A stretch of DNA of 64,000 bases from Pelotomaculum_C sp050950345 (GCA_050950345.1 JBMNHK010000002.1:744001-808000), one strand, 5' to 3'. Positions 7,979-17,685 are shown, counted from the stretch's first letter. The notes: a model not told the origin generated them from the letters alone. Numbers and translations are program-made.

Positions 7979-8821
7979 ATGCATTTTACCAAAGTACAGG
8001 GGCTGGGCAACGATTTTATTTTAGTTGACGGTTTTTCGGAAAAGCTTGATTTGGAGCGTTTTCCGGAACTGGCTGTAAAAATCTGTGATCGTCACTTCGG
8101 GGTTGGCGCAGATGGCCTGGTGCCGTTACTTCCATCCGAGACTGCTGATGTCTTTATGCGGATCTTCAATTCCGATGGCAGTGAGGCTGAAATGTGCGGC
8201 AATGCTATCCGCTGTGCTGCCAAATACCTGTATGAAAGAGGCCTGGTCAGAAAGAGGAGAATACTGGTAGAAACCCTTGCCGGCATGCGCGTACCTGAGC
8301 TAATCATCGATAACGGCAAAGTTGCGTTGGTCCGTGTAGATATGGGTGAACCACTGCTGGAGCGAGGAGAGATTCCCATGCTGGGCGCTGCAGGGCGAGT
8401 TGTGAATGAAGAATTATTTATTGATCAAAGTTCGTACCGAATTACCGCCGTTTCCATGGGGAACCCTCACTGCATAGTATTCGTACCTGACCTGACAGCG
8501 GTTGAGCTGACCCAATTGGGACCTCGTTTTGAAAACCATCCGTCTTTTCCCCGTAAAACCAACGTGGAATTTGTCCAGGTATTAAACCGTGCTGAAGTGC
8601 GGATGGCTGTTTGGGAGAGAGGCGCAGGGGTGACTCTAGCCTGTGGGACCGGCGCCTGTGCCGTAGGTGTTGCCGGTGCTTTAAATGGATTCACCAATCG
8701 GGCAGTAACAGTGCATTTAAGCACCGGTGAACTTTATATTGAGTGGGCTGCAGATAACCATGTTTATATGACGGGTCCGGCGGAAGAGGTCTTCAGCGGC
8801 TCATACCCAATACCTGAATAA
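7979..8821 (+). CDS. dapF: Diaminopimelate epimerase
   Basis: Interconverts LL- and meso-diaminopimelate for lysine and peptidoglycan, using a two-cysteine, cofactor-free mechanism. Both catalytic cysteines are present: C73 in EAEMCGNAIRC and C222 in LACGTGACAVG. The N-terminus MHFTKVQGLGNDF is typical, and 280 residues is normal. The start is ATG 7979 after GAAGGGAGG. It is followed at a distance by dapL, which makes its LL-DAP substrate. Confidence 0.95.
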   Translation: MHFTKVQGLGNDFILVDGFSEKLDLERFPELAVKICDRHFGVGADGLVPLLPSETADVFMRIFNSDGSEAEMCGNAIRCAAKYLYERGLVRKRRILVETLAGMRVPELIIDNGKVALVRVDMGEPLLERGEIPMLGAAGRVVNEELFIDQSSYRITAVSMGNPHCIVFVPDLTAVELTQLGPRFENHPSFPRKTNVEFVQVLNRAEVRMAVWERGAGVTLACGTGACAVGVAGALNGFTNRAVTVHLSTGELYIEWAADNHVYMTGPAEEVFSGSYPIPE

Positions 8822-8863
8822 TGCATGAAAATTGGAGCAATGTCTTGATAATTATATTGCATG

Positions 8864-8892
8864 TTGAGGTAGTAGTGATAAAATTATATGAT
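8864..8892 (+). promoter_or_regulatory. Possible sigma-A-type promoter upstream of dapL
   Basis: TTGAGG (8864-8869), a 17-base spacer, then TATGAT (8887-8892), in an AT-rich 120-base gap and about 50 bases before the dapL start. Both hexamers are imperfect and this is inferred from spacing only. Confidence 0.3.
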
Positions 8893-8941
8893 AATAGAGA
8901 TAGATCTTAACAATTAATACTCAGAGAAGAAAGGAAATACT

Positions 8942-10123
8942 ATGTTGAAATTTAAAGAAGCACAACGTATCAGCAACTTGCCTCCCTATCTTTTTGCCAG
9001 GATTGAGAAACTCATTGCTGAGAAAAAAGAAGCGGGAGTTGATGTAATCAGCCTTGGTATTGGTGACCCGGATCTTCCTACGCCGGAGCATATTATTGAA
9101 GAACTGATCAAAGAAGCCAAAAATCCGGTTAATCATCAATACCCGTCATCAGTGGGTTTGTTAAGCTATCGTGAAGCCGTTGCTCAATGGTACAAGAACA
9201 GGTTTGGGATTGAACTTGACCCTCGCACCGAAATAGTGTCCTTGCTGGGCTCTAAAGAAGGCATCGCTCATATATCCTGGTGCTACCTGGATCCAGGTGA
9301 TACCATACTGGTGCCGGATCCTGGTTACCCGGTTTATTCAGGCGGCGCTATTCTAGCAGGTGCTGTGCCTTATTACATACCTGTTTATGAGAAAGACGGT
9401 TATCTTGTTGATTTCGAGGCTATCCCACCAGAAATAGCCAAAAAAGCTAAAATGCTCTTTTTGAATTACCCTAACAATCCAACCGGCGCTATCGCCGACG
9501 CTGATTTTTATCGCCGGGCAATTGACTTTGCTAAGCAATATGAAATTCTCATCTGCCATGATGCTGCTTATTCGGAAGTAGCCTTTGACGGCTATAAACC
9601 GCATAGCTTTCTGGAATACCCCGGGGCTAAAGACGTGGGTATCGAGTTTCACTCGGTATCCAAGACCTATAACATGACCGGTTGGCGGATTGGCTGGGCG
9701 GCAGGTCACCCGGATGTGATCGAAGCCCTGGGCAGGTTTAAATCCAACATCGATTCCGGTGTGTTCCAGGCTATTCAATATGCTGCGGCAAAAGGTTTGA
9801 CGGGTTCACAGGAGATTGTTGACCGCCAGATAGCCATATACCAGGAACGTCGAGATGTTTTGGTGGATGGACTGAACAGCCTTGGCTGGAACCTGGCCAA
9901 ACCCAAAGCGACCTTTTACGTGTGGGCACCGGTGCCAAAGGGCTACACTTCTAATTCATTTGCTGAACTGGTGCTTGAAAAAGCCGGTGTTGTTATTACA
10001 CCAGGCAATGGTTATGGCCAAAACGGTGAGGGGTATTTCAGAATGGCTCTTACGATTGAAAAAGAGCGGATTCAAGAGGCCGTTGACAGAATAGCAACCC
10101 ATATTGGCCAGGTTTCTTTTTAA
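8942..10123 (+). CDS. dapL: LL-diaminopimelate aminotransferase
   Basis: PLP enzyme converting tetrahydrodipicolinate plus glutamate directly to LL-DAP, bypassing the acylated dapD/dapE route. Fold type I aminotransferase of 393 residues, beginning KEAQRISNLPPYLFARIE, with YPNNPTGA near residue 176 and the PLP lysine K241 in HSVSKTYNMTGWRIGW. The N-terminal LPPYLFARI form and the dapF neighbour point to DapL rather than a general aminotransferase. The start is ATG 8942 behind GAAAGGAAA. Exact substrate is inferred. Confidence 0.88.
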   Translation: MLKFKEAQRISNLPPYLFARIEKLIAEKKEAGVDVISLGIGDPDLPTPEHIIEELIKEAKNPVNHQYPSSVGLLSYREAVAQWYKNRFGIELDPRTEIVSLLGSKEGIAHISWCYLDPGDTILVPDPGYPVYSGGAILAGAVPYYIPVYEKDGYLVDFEAIPPEIAKKAKMLFLNYPNNPTGAIADADFYRRAIDFAKQYEILICHDAAYSEVAFDGYKPHSFLEYPGAKDVGIEFHSVSKTYNMTGWRIGWAAGHPDVIEALGRFKSNIDSGVFQAIQYAAAKGLTGSQEIVDRQIAIYQERRDVLVDGLNSLGWNLAKPKATFYVWAPVPKGYTSNSFAELVLEKAGVVITPGNGYGQNGEGYFRMALTIEKERIQEAVDRIATHIGQVSF

Positions 10124-10164
10124 GAGCCAGGCCAGCTTTCATTTAGTTTAAGGAGGAAGTTCCT

Positions 10165-11358
10165 GTGAGATTAGCTGATAGGGCTTTGAATATAAGCCCT
10201 TCCCCCACCCTTGCCATTGACGCCAAAGCAAAAGAAATGAAAGCCAGGGGTGTCAATGTGATTTCTTTTGGAGCCGGTGAGCCGGATTTCGGCACACCGG
10301 CACATATCAAGGAGGCGGCCATTGCCGCGATCCATGTGGGAATGACCAAATATACAGCAGTTAGCGGCATCATTGAATTAAAGGAAGCTATTTGCCAGAG
10401 ATTAAAACTGGACCAGGGTCTTAGCTATGAGCCTAACCAGATTGTTGTCTCTTCCGGTGCTAAGCAAACCCTGTACAATGCCATGCAGGTGCTGGTGCAA
10501 CCGGGTGACGAGGTTATAGTGCCTGTACCTTATTGGGTAAGCTATATAGAACAGATCAAACTGGCCGGTGCAGAGGCCAGAATTGTTGAAACCAGGGAAG
10601 ATAATGGCTTTAAGCTTACGGCAGATGAACTGGAACAGGCTATTAATCCCCGTACCAGACTGTTGATTCTTAACACGCCTAACAACCCTACCGGCGCGGT
10701 TTATGCCAGAGAGGAGCTGGCCGCCCTTGCCCGGGTGATTATGCAACATGATATCATGGTCTTATCAGATGAAATCTACGATAAGCTTATCTACGACGGA
10801 CACAGTCACTGCAGCATCGCGTCTCTTTCTCCCGAACTTAAGGAACGCACCGTGGTCATAAACGGTGTTTCCAAAGCTTATGCCATGACCGGCTGGCGCA
10901 TTGGTTATGCTGCCTGTAATGCAAAATTAGCTAAAACGATGACTGATTTGCAGAGCCACTCTACTTCCAATGCTAACTCCATCGCCCAGGCAGCCAGCGT
11001 GGCGGCTATTAGCGGTGACCAAAGCCCAACCGAAATGATGAGAAGCGAGTTTCAGAACAGAAGGGATTACATGCTGGAGCGGTTAAGGGCCATCCCAGGT
11101 ATCACTTGTTCGCGGCCAAACGGGGCTTTTTATTTATTCCCCAATGTTAAGAGTTATTTTGGTAAATCCTATAAGGGAATTAAGGTTAATAGTGCTACCG
11201 ATCTGGCAGATTTGTTGTTGCATGAAGCAAAAGTTGCCTTGGTGCCGGGCATCTCTTTCGGCAATGACAACTATTTCCGTCTCTCTTATGCTTGTTCCAT
11301 GGAAAACATTAAGGAAGGTTTGCACCGCATTGCCTCTTTGCTGGCTAATTTAAGATAA
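10165..11358 (+). CDS. Aspartate-type aminotransferase (class I PLP)
   Basis: Fold type I aminotransferase of 397 residues, probably an aspartate (or aromatic/prephenate-type) transaminase of the AspB/Ib subgroup. Seen: FGAGEPDFGTPAHI near the N-terminus, NTPNNPTGAVY near 170-180, and the PLP lysine K237 in INGVSKAYAMTGWRIGY. The start is GTG 10165, preceded by AAGGAGGAAGT. It follows dapL by 41 bases and probably shares its transcript. As aspartate feeds both the lysine and pyrimidine routes, an aspartate role suits the context. Exact specificity cannot be read from sequence. Confidence 0.85.
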   Translation: MRLADRALNISPSPTLAIDAKAKEMKARGVNVISFGAGEPDFGTPAHIKEAAIAAIHVGMTKYTAVSGIIELKEAICQRLKLDQGLSYEPNQIVVSSGAKQTLYNAMQVLVQPGDEVIVPVPYWVSYIEQIKLAGAEARIVETREDNGFKLTADELEQAINPRTRLLILNTPNNPTGAVYAREELAALARVIMQHDIMVLSDEIYDKLIYDGHSHCSIASLSPELKERTVVINGVSKAYAMTGWRIGYAACNAKLAKTMTDLQSHSTSNANSIAQAASVAAISGDQSPTEMMRSEFQNRRDYMLERLRAIPGITCSRPNGAFYLFPNVKSYFGKSYKGIKVNSATDLADLLLHEAKVALVPGISFGNDNYFRLSYACSMENIKEGLHRIASLLANLR

Positions 11359-11457
11359 TGTCGTTTGTTAAAGGCCAATAATAACTTAGCCTCATCAGCA
11401 CAAGGCATTTCTTAGGAAATGTTTTCACCAACATGATGACAGCTGGTAGTAATTTGG

Positions 11458-11478
11458 GATTGCTGAAAGACAGCAATC
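11458..11478 (+). repeat. 8-bp perfect hairpin just upstream of the yicC Shine-Dalgarno
   Basis: GATTGCTG (11458-11465), loop AAAGA, CAGCAATC (11471-11478). The yicC ribosome-binding site CAGGTGGTGA begins three bases later. No U-run follows, so it is not a terminator; it could affect mRNA 5' stability or translation of yicC. Inference only. Confidence 0.45.
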
Positions 11479-11494
11479 GACAGGTGGTGAAAGT

Positions 11495-12373
11495 TTGATT
11501 AAAAGCATGACCGGCTTTGGCCGCGGCGAGGCAGTCGCGGCAGGAAAAAAATTTACTTTCGAGCTAAAAGCGGTTAATCACCGCTATAGTGAAATTGTCT
11601 TAAGGCTGCCGCGCTCTTTGCAGGCTCTCGAGGATCGGATCCGCAAAATTATTCAGGCCAGTGTTGCCCGCGGCCGGGTTGACGGTTACCTTAGCATGGA
11701 GGATTGCGGGGAAAAAAGCGCTACAGTGAAAGTTGACAAAGCCCTGGCTGAAGCGTATTATAATGCAATGAAAGAACTCCAGGAAACCCTTGGTATTAGT
11801 GAGGAGATTCAGCTAAAACAGTTAGTATCCCTACCAGGTGTATTGGTCGTGGTAGAACCTGAAGAAGATATTGAGGAATGGTGGCCTGCTGTTCAGGCAG
11901 CAGTTGAAGCGGCAGTTGCCCAGTTGGTTCATATGCGGACGGTAGAAGGGGCACAGCTGGCTAAAGACCTTTATGACAGAGTAGAACAGCTAAATATTCT
12001 TAACCGGAATATTATGGCACGCTCCCCGCTGGTTGTAGAGGAATACCGTGAAAGACTGGCCTCCCGTTTAAATGATTTTATCAGTGACGGTACGTTAACC
12101 GCTGAGCGTTTATGCGCAGAAGCAGCAGTCTTTGCCGAACGTTCCAGTATAGTAGAGGAGAACATCAGACTGGAGAGTCATTTGCAGCAGATGAAGAGCA
12201 GCCTGAACGCTGAAGAGCCCATCGGTAGAAAACTGGATTTTTTGATTCAGGAGATGAACAGGGAGATCAATACGATAGCTTCTAAGGCAAACGATCTGGA
12301 AATCAGCAAAGCTGTTGTGGAAGCAAAAAGTGAGTTGGAAAAAATCAGGGAACAAATTCAAAATATCGAATAA
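11495..12373 (+). CDS. yicC: YicC-family endoribonuclease-like protein
   Basis: 292 residues with the YicC N-terminal domain (MIKSMTGFGRGEA... FELKAVNHRYSEI) and a C-terminal DUF1732 domain (KLDFLIQEMNREINTIASKAND). E. coli YicC was described as a stress-related RNase; the Firmicute role is little known. The start is TTG 11495 after AGGTGGTGAAAG. It heads a conserved run with remA, gmk, rpoZ and coaBC, spaced by 4-27 bases, so a single transcript is likely. Confidence 0.9.
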   Translation: MIKSMTGFGRGEAVAAGKKFTFELKAVNHRYSEIVLRLPRSLQALEDRIRKIIQASVARGRVDGYLSMEDCGEKSATVKVDKALAEAYYNAMKELQETLGISEEIQLKQLVSLPGVLVVVEPEEDIEEWWPAVQAAVEAAVAQLVHMRTVEGAQLAKDLYDRVEQLNILNRNIMARSPLVVEEYRERLASRLNDFISDGTLTAERLCAEAAVFAERSSIVEENIRLESHLQQMKSSLNAEEPIGRKLDFLIQEMNREINTIASKANDLEISKAVVEAKSELEKIREQIQNIE

Positions 12374-12400
12374 AGCCGGAGGTTTAAAGGGGGAAGCCAT

Positions 12401-12676
12401 ATGGATATTAAATTAATCAACATCGGTTTCGGTAATATCGTATCAGCCAACCGCATCATAGCCATTGTCAGTCCGGAATCTGCCCCCATCAAGAGGATCA
12501 TTAATGAAGCTCGCGATCGCGGTATGTTGATTGACGCAACATACGGTCGCCGGACCAGGGCTGTAATCATCACAGATAGCGATCACATTATCCTTTCAGC
12601 AGTACAACCGGAAACAGTAGCAAATCGTCTGGTTTCCAAGGAGAACACGTCCCAGATAGAGGAATTTAGCGATTAA
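12401..12676 (+). CDS. remA: RemA / DUF370 DNA-binding regulator
   Basis: 91 residues matching the RemA family (INIGFGNIVSANRIIAIVSPESAPIKRI). In B. subtilis RemA forms a DNA-wrapping oligomer that activates matrix and osmoprotection genes; in other Clostridia the same gene is always found beside gmk. The start is ATG 12401 after a GGAGG-type site about 20 bases upstream (GGAGGTTTAAAGGGGGAAGC). It lies 4 bases before gmk. Confidence 0.9.
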   Translation: MDIKLINIGFGNIVSANRIIAIVSPESAPIKRIINEARDRGMLIDATYGRRTRAVIITDSDHIILSAVQPETVANRLVSKENTSQIEEFSD

Positions 12677-12680
12677 AGAT

Positions 12681-13307
12681 ATGAGCACTTATGCAGGTGA
12701 TAAGGGTTTATTGCTGGTTATTTCCGGACCTTCTGGTGTCGGCAAGGGAACTATTGTCAAAGGACTTCAACGCGCCTTGCCAGCCCTGATTGTTTCAATA
12801 TCTGCTACAACCAGGGCGCCCAGAGCTGGCGAAATTGATGGTGTGGATTATTATTTTTTGTCACGGGATGCTTTCCATAAAATGATAGAAGAGGGACAGC
12901 TTCTGGAATGGGCTGAAGTGTATGGTAACTACTACGGTACACCACTGCATTTTGTGCAAACTACTCTGGCACGGGGTACTGATGTAATACTGGAAATAGA
13001 TATACAGGGTGCCCTTCAGGTAAAGGAAAAATTCCCCGCAGCGGTGCTGATTTTTATTGCCCCACCCTCTAAAGAAGAACAGCGCAAGCGATTGCTTGGC
13101 AGAAACTCAGAGACCATTGAAGCGGTTGAAAAGCGCCTGGAAGCAATGGATGGGGAAATGAAATTAGCGGGCAGTTATGACTACCTGGTGGTCAACGATA
13201 ATGTCAACGACGCAATTGAAAAAATAATGGCGGTCGTATCGTCAGAAAAGTGCCGCCCCTGGCGTATGCAGGCTTTCCTTGACCGGCTGCTCAGACAAGG
13301 TTTTTAG
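12681..13307 (+). CDS. gmk: Guanylate kinase
   Basis: Phosphorylates GMP to GDP with ATP, essential for GTP and dGTP supply. The P-loop GPSGVGKGT is at about residues 16-24. The GMP-binding region includes SISATTRAPRAGE and VDYYFLSRDAF, and VYGNYYGTP is conserved. The 208-residue length is typical. The start is ATG 12681, four bases after the remA stop. Confidence 0.95.
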   Translation: MSTYAGDKGLLLVISGPSGVGKGTIVKGLQRALPALIVSISATTRAPRAGEIDGVDYYFLSRDAFHKMIEEGQLLEWAEVYGNYYGTPLHFVQTTLARGTDVILEIDIQGALQVKEKFPAAVLIFIAPPSKEEQRKRLLGRNSETIEAVEKRLEAMDGEMKLAGSYDYLVVNDNVNDAIEKIMAVVSSEKCRPWRMQAFLDRLLRQGF

Positions 13308-13329
13308 ATTTTTTTTATGGAGGAAAAAG

Positions 13330-13536
13330 ATGAAAGCACCAACTCTCGATGAGTTATTGGAGAAAGTTGATAGCAGGTATACCCTGGTTGTGATTACGGC
13401 AAAACGGGCTAGGATCCTCACCGAGAAGAGCGGCTCGAAGGATGATGATGCATCTATCAAGCCGGTAACCGTTGCTTTAAGGGAAATTTCCGACCATAAA
13501 ATTAGTTATAAAAGGGCTAATTCAGGTATTAAGTAG
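13330..13536 (+). CDS. rpoZ: RNA polymerase omega subunit
   Basis: Small subunit that helps fold and assemble the beta-prime subunit. The 68 residues begin MKAPTLDELLEKVDSRYTL and contain VVITAKRARIL, the conserved omega core, followed by KPVTVALREI. ATG 13330 is chosen because ATGGAGGAA lies just upstream and the next in-frame upstream codon would overlap gmk without family support. Its stop lies 14 bases before the coaBC start. Confidence 0.92.
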   Translation: MKAPTLDELLEKVDSRYTLVVITAKRARILTEKSGSKDDDASIKPVTVALREISDHKISYKRANSGIK

Positions 13537-13550
13537 TGGGGGGGAAGACC

Positions 13551-14753
13551 ATGTTAGCTGGAAAGACCATAACACTCGGTGTCACGGGTGGCATCGCCGC
13601 ATATAAAGTTGCCCAGCTGGCAAGCAACCTGAAATCTGCCGGCGCTTATGTCCATGTGGTTATGACCAGAGCAGCCCAGGAGTTTATCCGGCCGCTTACT
13701 TTTCAGGTGCTTACCGGCAACCGGGTCTATACCGACCTTTTCGATCGGGCAACCAGCTGGAATGTGCAGCATGTAGAGCTGGCCAAAGAATCCGATCTTA
13801 TTGTCGTTGCCCCCGCCACCGCGAATATCATCGCTAAAACAGCACATGGCCTTGCCGATGACCTTCTTTCCACCGTATTAAATGCTGCTACCTGTCCGGT
13901 GCTTTTTTGCCCGGCCATGAATAAAGATATGTACGAAAACAGAATTACACAGCGCAACTTATCAATACTAAGAGAATTGGGCTACCATTTTGTCGAACCA
14001 GGCAGGGGGATGCTGGCCTGTGGTGTAGAGGGTATAGGCAGGTTAGCAGAAGTTGAAGTGATTCAAGTAAGTATTGAAGCCCTGTTGGCCGGTGAACAAG
14101 ACCTGAAAGGGCTTAGGGTGCTGGTAACGGCCGGCCCGACAGTTGAGCCCCTTGACCCGGTGCGCTATCTGACAAACCGCAGCTCCGGCAAAATGGGCTA
14201 TGCTATAGCGGCTGCTGCATTGCGCAGGGGTGCCAGCGTTGTTTTAGTTAGTGGTCCAACCTCTCTGAAGCCTCCTGTGGGGGTAGAGTTTATTAGGATT
14301 GAAACGGCACAAGAGATGTTTGACGCGGTTTTGGAACAATATGCAAAGGTTGATGTGGTAATTAAAGCAGCTGCTGTGGCTGATTACAGGCCCCAAAAAG
14401 TAGCTGAGCATAAAATAAAAAAGAATCTTGAACAAATGACCATAGACCTGGAAAAGAACCCCGATATCCTGGCTGAACTGGGCCGGCAAAAGACACATCA
14501 GATCCTGGTGGGCTTTGCAGCTGAGACCAATGAACTGGAAAAAAACGCCCTCGCTAAAGTAGCTAAGAAGAACCTGGATCTTCTGATTGCCAATGATGTG
14601 ACCAAGCCGGGAGCAGAGTTTGGTTCTGACACAAATATTGTCAAAATGGTTTATCCGGGTCAAAAGGTCGTACCGCTGCCCAAAATGGATAAGAGAATTT
14701 TAGCCCACCGGATTTTGGACGAGGTGCTGAGTCTGCGGGCTAACAGAAAGTAA
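13551..14753 (+). CDS. coaBC: Coenzyme A biosynthesis bifunctional protein CoaBC
   Basis: Phosphopantothenate-cysteine ligase plus phosphopantothenoylcysteine decarboxylase. The N-terminal flavoprotein half begins GKTITLGVTGGIAAYK and carries CPAMNKDMYEN. The C-terminal CoaB half starts at about residue 185 with GLRVLVTAGPTVEPLDPVR and includes NRSSGKMGYA. The 400-residue length fits. ATG 13551 follows a GTGGGGGGGAAG purine run; a GTG at 13536 overlaps that run and is less likely. Confidence 0.94.
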   Translation: MLAGKTITLGVTGGIAAYKVAQLASNLKSAGAYVHVVMTRAAQEFIRPLTFQVLTGNRVYTDLFDRATSWNVQHVELAKESDLIVVAPATANIIAKTAHGLADDLLSTVLNAATCPVLFCPAMNKDMYENRITQRNLSILRELGYHFVEPGRGMLACGVEGIGRLAEVEVIQVSIEALLAGEQDLKGLRVLVTAGPTVEPLDPVRYLTNRSSGKMGYAIAAAALRRGASVVLVSGPTSLKPPVGVEFIRIETAQEMFDAVLEQYAKVDVVIKAAAVADYRPQKVAEHKIKKNLEQMTIDLEKNPDILAELGRQKTHQILVGFAAETNELEKNALAKVAKKNLDLLIANDVTKPGAEFGSDTNIVKMVYPGQKVVPLPKMDKRILAHRILDEVLSLRANRK

Positions 14754-14943
14754 GCATATTCCGATGGAGCTTCCACGGATTAGCTTCGCTCTGAATATAT
14801 CTTATCGAGGTATCGATACCTTTCATTACCCTAAAAGAAGGCTTATTCCGGATTTTCATTAACAAACTGATGAATCTGCCTGGAAGAGCTTTTTTGTTAT
14901 AATAGGGCTGGTTTATTTGTCAAGATTTTTTCTGGAGGGTATA

Positions 14944-17190
14944 ATGGTAAAAACCGGTCATTATGCCGAAATAATTGTGGATTTAGCTGTCAGGAGGACG
15001 GATCAAGTTTTCCATTATGCCATACCTCAAAAATTCATAGATCTTGTCCAAATTGGTTCTATGGTGCTTGTTCCCTTCCGGGAAAGGCAACTGGCAGGAT
15101 ATGTAGTCGGCTTTGGAGTGCCTGAGCAGCAGGTTAATATCAAGGAAATTACCGGGGTATTAGGGGATGGACCGGTTATTAATCCTGAGCTGTTAGATTT
15201 GGCCCGCTGGATGGCAAAGAGCTATCTTTGCAGTACTGCGGAAGCATTGCAGAGGATTATTGCTCCCTTACGTCAGGTAAAACCGGGCCGTGTAGTGAAA
15301 CGAATCATACCGGCTCTGGCCGGTGAAGAGCTGGAACAAATAGCGGCTTCTCTATCCCGTGCTCCCAAGCAGGCGCAGGTACTCAGGACGGCTTTAGCCA
15401 GGCCGGGATTAACCCTTAAAGAGCTGGCAGACGCAGCGGGAACCACCGCTCAAACAGTAAAAATATTGGTCAAAAAAGGCTATTTGAAGGAAACAAATAA
15501 CACGTCCAGTGTAGTTGACAGGCCCCTATGGGAAGCTAATGTGAAGGGCCCGGGGGCTTTAACCCTTAACGCATATCAGAGCAAGGCTCTTGAGCAATTA
15601 GAGGCGGCATTAAGTAAAAACAAGTTCAGCACATTTCTGTTGCACGGTGTAACCGGCAGCGGCAAGACCGAAGTATATCTGCAAGCTATAGCTGCTGCAT
15701 TAGCAGGGGGCTACCAGGCTGTTACCCTGGTGCCGGAGATCGCGCTGACTTCCCAGATGATTGAGCGGTTCGAGGCGCGTTTTGGCTCGTTGGTAGCAGT
15801 GCTGCACAGCGCCATGCGCGGATCGGCAAGGTATGAGGCCTGGCAGAGGATAAAAAATGGGAGCGCTCCCGTGGTGCTGGGCACCCGTTCGGCAATTTTT
15901 GCGCCCACACCAAAACCTGGTTTATTTATTATTGATGAGGAACACGAATCCACTTATAAGCAAGAAGATCACTTGCGCTATCATGCCAGGGAAATAGCTA
16001 TTAAAAGGGCGCAACTATCCGGGGCGGTGGTAATCCTGGGGAGTGCTACTCCGTCCCTGGAATCGTACCTTAGAGCCGGCCCCGGCGGTATTTATAAACT
16101 CCTGGAATTGCCGGTGAGAGTGGATAATCACCCGTTGCCGGCAGTTAAGATTGTTGACATGAGGCAAGAATTGAGACAGGGCAACCGGGGTATTTTTAGC
16201 TTGCCTTTGATTGAGGCTGTTAACCGGCGCCTGGAGAGAGGGGAACAGGTGATCCTGTTCTTAAACAGGCGAGGCTATGCTAATTTTGTGATGTGCCGCC
16301 AGTGCGGTCTGGTGCTGAAATGCCCCCTTTGTGACATCTCACTCACCTATCATTTGGACGGCAGGCTGCATTGTCATTATTGCAACTACAGCACGAAACA
16401 GCCCGCAGAGTGTAACAATTGCGGCGGCGATCAAATAAGGCACTTCGGCGTTGGCACCCAGCAGGTAGAAGTGGAGACCCGCCGCTTGTTTCCCAGAGCA
16501 AGGATTTTGCGCATGGACAGGGATACGACTACGCGGCGCGGTTCCCATGAAGCGATAATCAATTCTCTGCGGGATGGCAGCACCGATATTTTAATCGGCA
16601 CTCAGATGATCGCCAAGGGTTTTGATGTGCCGGGAGTGACACTGGTTGGGGTGATCAACGCAGATACATCGTTGCACATGCCGGATTTCCGCGCAGCTGA
16701 GCGCACTTTTCAACTACTAACCCAGGTAGCTGGAAGGGCGGGACGGGGCACGCTGACAGGAGAGGTGTTGATCCAGAGCTATACTCCGGAGCATTACAGT
16801 ATCGTTGCTGCAGCGTCGCATGATTACAAAGGTTTTTACCGGTCAGAGATGCCGCTCAGGCGCGCACTTGGTTATCCCCCCTATAGCCACCTGGCCAGGT
16901 TGCTGTTAACCCATGCCGATGAGGAAATATTAATCGGTGGCGCGCTGCAGGCTAAAGAGGTTATAGAAAGCATACTAAAGGATGCCGAAAGTTCCATCGA
17001 CATTCTAGGGCCGGCGCCTACACCTCTGGGCAAGATTAAAGGGCGTTATCGCTGGCAATTGGTGCTTAAAGGCCCGCACCGCAATACTTTAAAAGATGTT
17101 CTTAAAGAGACACTGAATGTTTTGGAAAAGGTTCGGCCGGCTTTTAAGCCGTCTATTAATGTTGATATAAACCCCCAGGGTATGGTTTAA
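14944..17190 (+). CDS. priA: Primosomal protein N' (PriA helicase)
   Basis: 3'-5' superfamily 2 helicase that restarts stalled replication forks by loading DnaB. About 748 residues. It has an N-terminal 3'-end-binding domain, Walker A GVTGSGKTE near residue 240, a DEEHE Walker B, and a cysteine-rich zinc region with CRQCG, CPLC, CHYC and CNNCGG pairs near 450-490. The helicase motif VAGRAGRG follows. ATG 14944 is chosen behind CTGGAGGG; a TTG 27 bases upstream lies before that site. A TATAAT at 14898-14903 could be part of its own promoter. Confidence 0.94.
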   Translation: MVKTGHYAEIIVDLAVRRTDQVFHYAIPQKFIDLVQIGSMVLVPFRERQLAGYVVGFGVPEQQVNIKEITGVLGDGPVINPELLDLARWMAKSYLCSTAEALQRIIAPLRQVKPGRVVKRIIPALAGEELEQIAASLSRAPKQAQVLRTALARPGLTLKELADAAGTTAQTVKILVKKGYLKETNNTSSVVDRPLWEANVKGPGALTLNAYQSKALEQLEAALSKNKFSTFLLHGVTGSGKTEVYLQAIAAALAGGYQAVTLVPEIALTSQMIERFEARFGSLVAVLHSAMRGSARYEAWQRIKNGSAPVVLGTRSAIFAPTPKPGLFIIDEEHESTYKQEDHLRYHAREIAIKRAQLSGAVVILGSATPSLESYLRAGPGGIYKLLELPVRVDNHPLPAVKIVDMRQELRQGNRGIFSLPLIEAVNRRLERGEQVILFLNRRGYANFVMCRQCGLVLKCPLCDISLTYHLDGRLHCHYCNYSTKQPAECNNCGGDQIRHFGVGTQQVEVETRRLFPRARILRMDRDTTTRRGSHEAIINSLRDGSTDILIGTQMIAKGFDVPGVTLVGVINADTSLHMPDFRAAERTFQLLTQVAGRAGRGTLTGEVLIQSYTPEHYSIVAAASHDYKGFYRSEMPLRRALGYPPYSHLARLLLTHADEEILIGGALQAKEVIESILKDAESSIDILGPAPTPLGKIKGRYRWQLVLKGPHRNTLKDVLKETLNVLEKVRPAFKPSINVDINPQGMV

Positions 17191-17204
17191 GGAGGTCTAT
17201 AGTT

Positions 17205-17675
17205 TTGTCAACTTATAACATTGTTCAATTAGGGGACGATATCCTCAGGGAAAAAGCCAGGCTTGTACCAAGGATCACCCCCAATATTATTAAGCTTCTG
17301 GATAATATGGCTAATACTATGTATAGTGCCAAGGGGGTAGGTTTAGCCGCTCCCCAGGTGGGTGTCTCTAAAAGAGTCATTGTTGTTGATACCGGGGAGG
17401 GACTGTACGGGTTGATCAACCCGGAGATAGTTAAAGCTGAAGGCAGGGAGATAGAGCAAGAAGGCTGTCTCAGCATTCCAGGTTTGGTGGGCGAAGTAGC
17501 CAGGGCTGCATCAATCGAAGTTAAAGCCCTTGACCGCAACGGTAAAGAATGCCGGATTAAGGCGAGTGGCTTTTTTGCCAGGGCCCTGCAACACGAAATC
17601 GATCACCTTGACGGAGTGTTATTTATAGATCGGGCTCAAAATGTAACCAGAGTAAATAATAATAATGTAGGTTAG
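17205..17675 (+). CDS. def: Peptide deformylase
   Basis: Fe2+/Zn2+ metalloenzyme removing the formyl group from nascent N-terminal methionine. All three motifs are present: GVGLAAPQVG (residues 44-53), EGCLSIPG and HEIDHLDGVLF. The 156-residue length is usual. The start is TTG 17205 with TAAGGAGGTCT upstream. It lies 14 bases after priA and 10 before fmt, its functional partner (fmt adds the formyl group). Confidence 0.95.
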   Translation: MSTYNIVQLGDDILREKARLVPRITPNIIKLLDNMANTMYSAKGVGLAAPQVGVSKRVIVVDTGEGLYGLINPEIVKAEGREIEQEGCLSIPGLVGEVARAASIEVKALDRNGKECRIKASGFFARALQHEIDHLDGVLFIDRAQNVTRVNNNNVG

Positions 17676-17685
17676 GGGCGTAATA

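Noticed and set aside
7720..8028. 102-codon plus-strand ORF upstream of dapF
   Set aside because: It begins in AT-rich tandem repeats, is low-complexity, and ends overlapping dapF in another frame.
14759..14779. Imperfect inverted repeat after coaBC as a terminator
   Set aside because: TCCGATGGA and TCCACGGA can pair with a bulge, but no T-run follows.
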